In this document: one piece after another, positions 63,008 through 64,000 of the stretch
Layout of the letters: every line of letters starts with the position of its first letter
Position numbering within the stretch: position 1 is the stretch's first letter
NCBI RefSeq assembly: GCF_030125375.1
Contig: NZ_JASJUU010000004.1
Coordinates: forward strand, 1 to 64,000
From: Pseudoalteromonas umbrosa
Lineage (GTDB): Bacteria > Pseudomonadota > Gammaproteobacteria > Enterobacterales > Alteromonadaceae
DNA length: 64,000 bases
Direction of reading: 5' to 3'
The notes under the pieces: model-generated
What the model was told of the DNA's origin: nothing
The model's database searches: none
The model's input: only the letters and a program-made list of their open reading frames with translations
Program-made: the position numbers and the translations under genes

Positions 63008-64000
63008 TTAACGAGCGGCTTGTAGTTGAACATCTTCATTGTCTAGTGTGTATTGTATTGCTTGTGTAAGCTGCAGTGTGGTGTATTGCCACTGTGCTTT
63101 GTTATTACCTTGCAAACTAATCTCCAGATCTCCAGCTGCACTGTGGATGTTACTAAAGCCAAAGCAGCCCGCACTACCTTTCAAGCTGTGTGCTAGGGCA
63201 CGCAGAGATTCCCACTCTTGGTTTTCATAAAGAGCCTCTACAAGATCGAGTTGCTCAGGCAGCTTTTCTAGATAGTTCTGGCTTATCTGCAAGAACTTTT
63301 CGCTTTTGAGCAGGTTATTCCACTTAGAGGCATTTTCGCTGGCGAGCTCTAAAAACTCGAGTAACACCGCACCTAGTTTCTCTCTATCAATTGGTTTACC
63401 AAGAGTGGCATTGCACCCTGCTGCCAAGTAGGTGTCAATATCATGCTTCATGATGTTTGCTGTCAGTGCGACAATAGGTCCGTCATAAGCTGCATGTCTA
63501 AGCATTTCTGTTGCCTCTAAGCCTCCCATTACTGGCATTTGCATATCCATCAGGATCAAGTCGTAATCATTGATGAGGGACATCTCGACAGCCTCTGCGC
63601 CGTTATTGGCAATATCGGGTTTGAGCCCCCAAGAGCTTAATAGTAAAGAGATCAATTCTTGGTTATCTTTGTTATCTTCAGCTAAGAGTATTGTCGCCTC
63701 TAGCTGAGTCTCGGCGAGCTTTTGTGAGCTGCTGGCTTGGCTATGGGTGTGGGTATCACACTCAATCCACTCAGTGTCGTGACCTGCATGGTTTGCAGAA
63801 ATGGTAACAGTAAATGTACTACCATTGCCTTGCTCACTGCTGACTTGTACATCTCCACCAAGTAGCTGAGCGAGGTTTTTGGAAATACACAAACCAAGTC
63901 CTGTGCCGCCAAACCGTCTTGTGGTAGTGGTATCAGCCTGCTCAAAAGGTTTAAACACCCGTTCCATCTCACTTTTAGACATACCAATACCAGTGTCTCT
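63008..64000 (-). CDS. Hybrid sensor histidine kinase, C-terminal part (cut by window edge)
   Basis: The frame is open through base 64000, with DTGIGM of the kinase N-box at the edge, so the N-terminal part lies outside. Seen in order: end of the HATPase domain (VFKPFEQADTTTTRRFGGTG; LGLCISKNLAQLLGG), a receiver domain (ILLAEDNKDNQELISLLLSS; phospho-Asp in DLILMDMQMPVMGGLEAT) and a C-terminal Hpt domain (LRALAHSLKGSAGCFG, with the phospho-His). The arrangement is of the BarA type, but without the N-terminus I cannot name it. Confidence 0.87.
   Translation of the reverse strand, partial: RDTGIGMSKSEMERVFKPFEQADTTTTRRFGGTGLGLCISKNLAQLLGGDVQVSSEQGNGSTFTVTISANHAGHDTEWIECDTHTHSQASSSQKLAETQLEATILLAEDNKDNQELISLLLSSWGLKPDIANNGAEAVEMSLINDYDLILMDMQMPVMGGLEATEMLRHAAYDGPIVALTANIMKHDIDTYLAAGCNATLGKPIDREKLGAVLLEFLELASENASKWNNLLKSEKFLQISQNYLEKLPEQLDLVEALYENQEWESLRALAHSLKGSAGCFGFSNIHSAAGDLEISLQGNNKAQWQYTTLQLTQAIQYTLDNEDVQLQAAR

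Overview
The window comes from a marine gammaproteobacterium, most likely Pseudoalteromonas or a close Alteromonadales relative. This rests on protein character and gene neighbourhoods (guaB-guaA, tRNA-Trp, holD-rimI, long-form purC, M16 lipoprotein); no database search was possible.

Left half (123-34244): an apparently complete 34.1 kb Mu-like transposable prophage. Both ends can be read. Each begins 5'-TGAT with CGAAAAC 12 bases in and again about 22 bases further, as expected of MuA-type end sites, and a 6-bp AGAAAC duplication flanks the element. It sits between a decayed 5S rRNA fragment and an rRNA-type terminator. Late genes are leftward on the minus strand (GH108 lysozyme, gp25-gp29-like packaging and portal proteins, gpF, gpG, protease I, capsid T, gp35-gp37-like, then a tail module with tube and tape measure but no sheath). 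Early genes are rightward (Ner, small proteins, MuA, MuB/AAA ATPase, DUF2786, DUF3164, GemA, Mor). The repressor and its operator lie between. Unlike Mu, early and late blocks are therefore divergent. Accessory cargo includes an AbiC-like membrane protein, a three-gene plus-strand cassette beside the lysozyme gene, and a HigA-N-terminus-like mini-ORF between duplicated hairpins.

The most interesting phage signals are regulatory or RNA. An identical 18-nt element precedes the lysozyme and protease genes, the places of Mu Plys and PI, and a 15-nt version drives the plus-strand cassette. At the two minus-strand copies a strong hairpin ends directly at the ATG with no Shine-Dalgarno. Separately, a tRNA-like fold with D-arm, consensus T-arm, acceptor and encoded CCA, but a shrunken decoding arm, lies antisense between the gpF and gpG genes.

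Right half (34245-64000): host chromosome. In order: two copies of a 77-bp repeat; a zinc-system-like ABC locus (DUF3299 protein, permease with a His-Asp tandem repeat, ATPase); purC; a GGDEF-EAL protein; a GT9 glycosyltransferase; a mercaptopyruvate-type sulfurtransferase; a ROK regulator divergent from a ribose/fructose-type sugar ABC operon; fbp; a large HExxH metalloprotease; a MetF-like protein; an M16 lipoprotein peptidase; cysE; a small membrane-anchored protein; xseA; guaB-guaA; tRNA-Trp; holD-rimI; and the 3' part of a hybrid sensor kinase running off the right edge.
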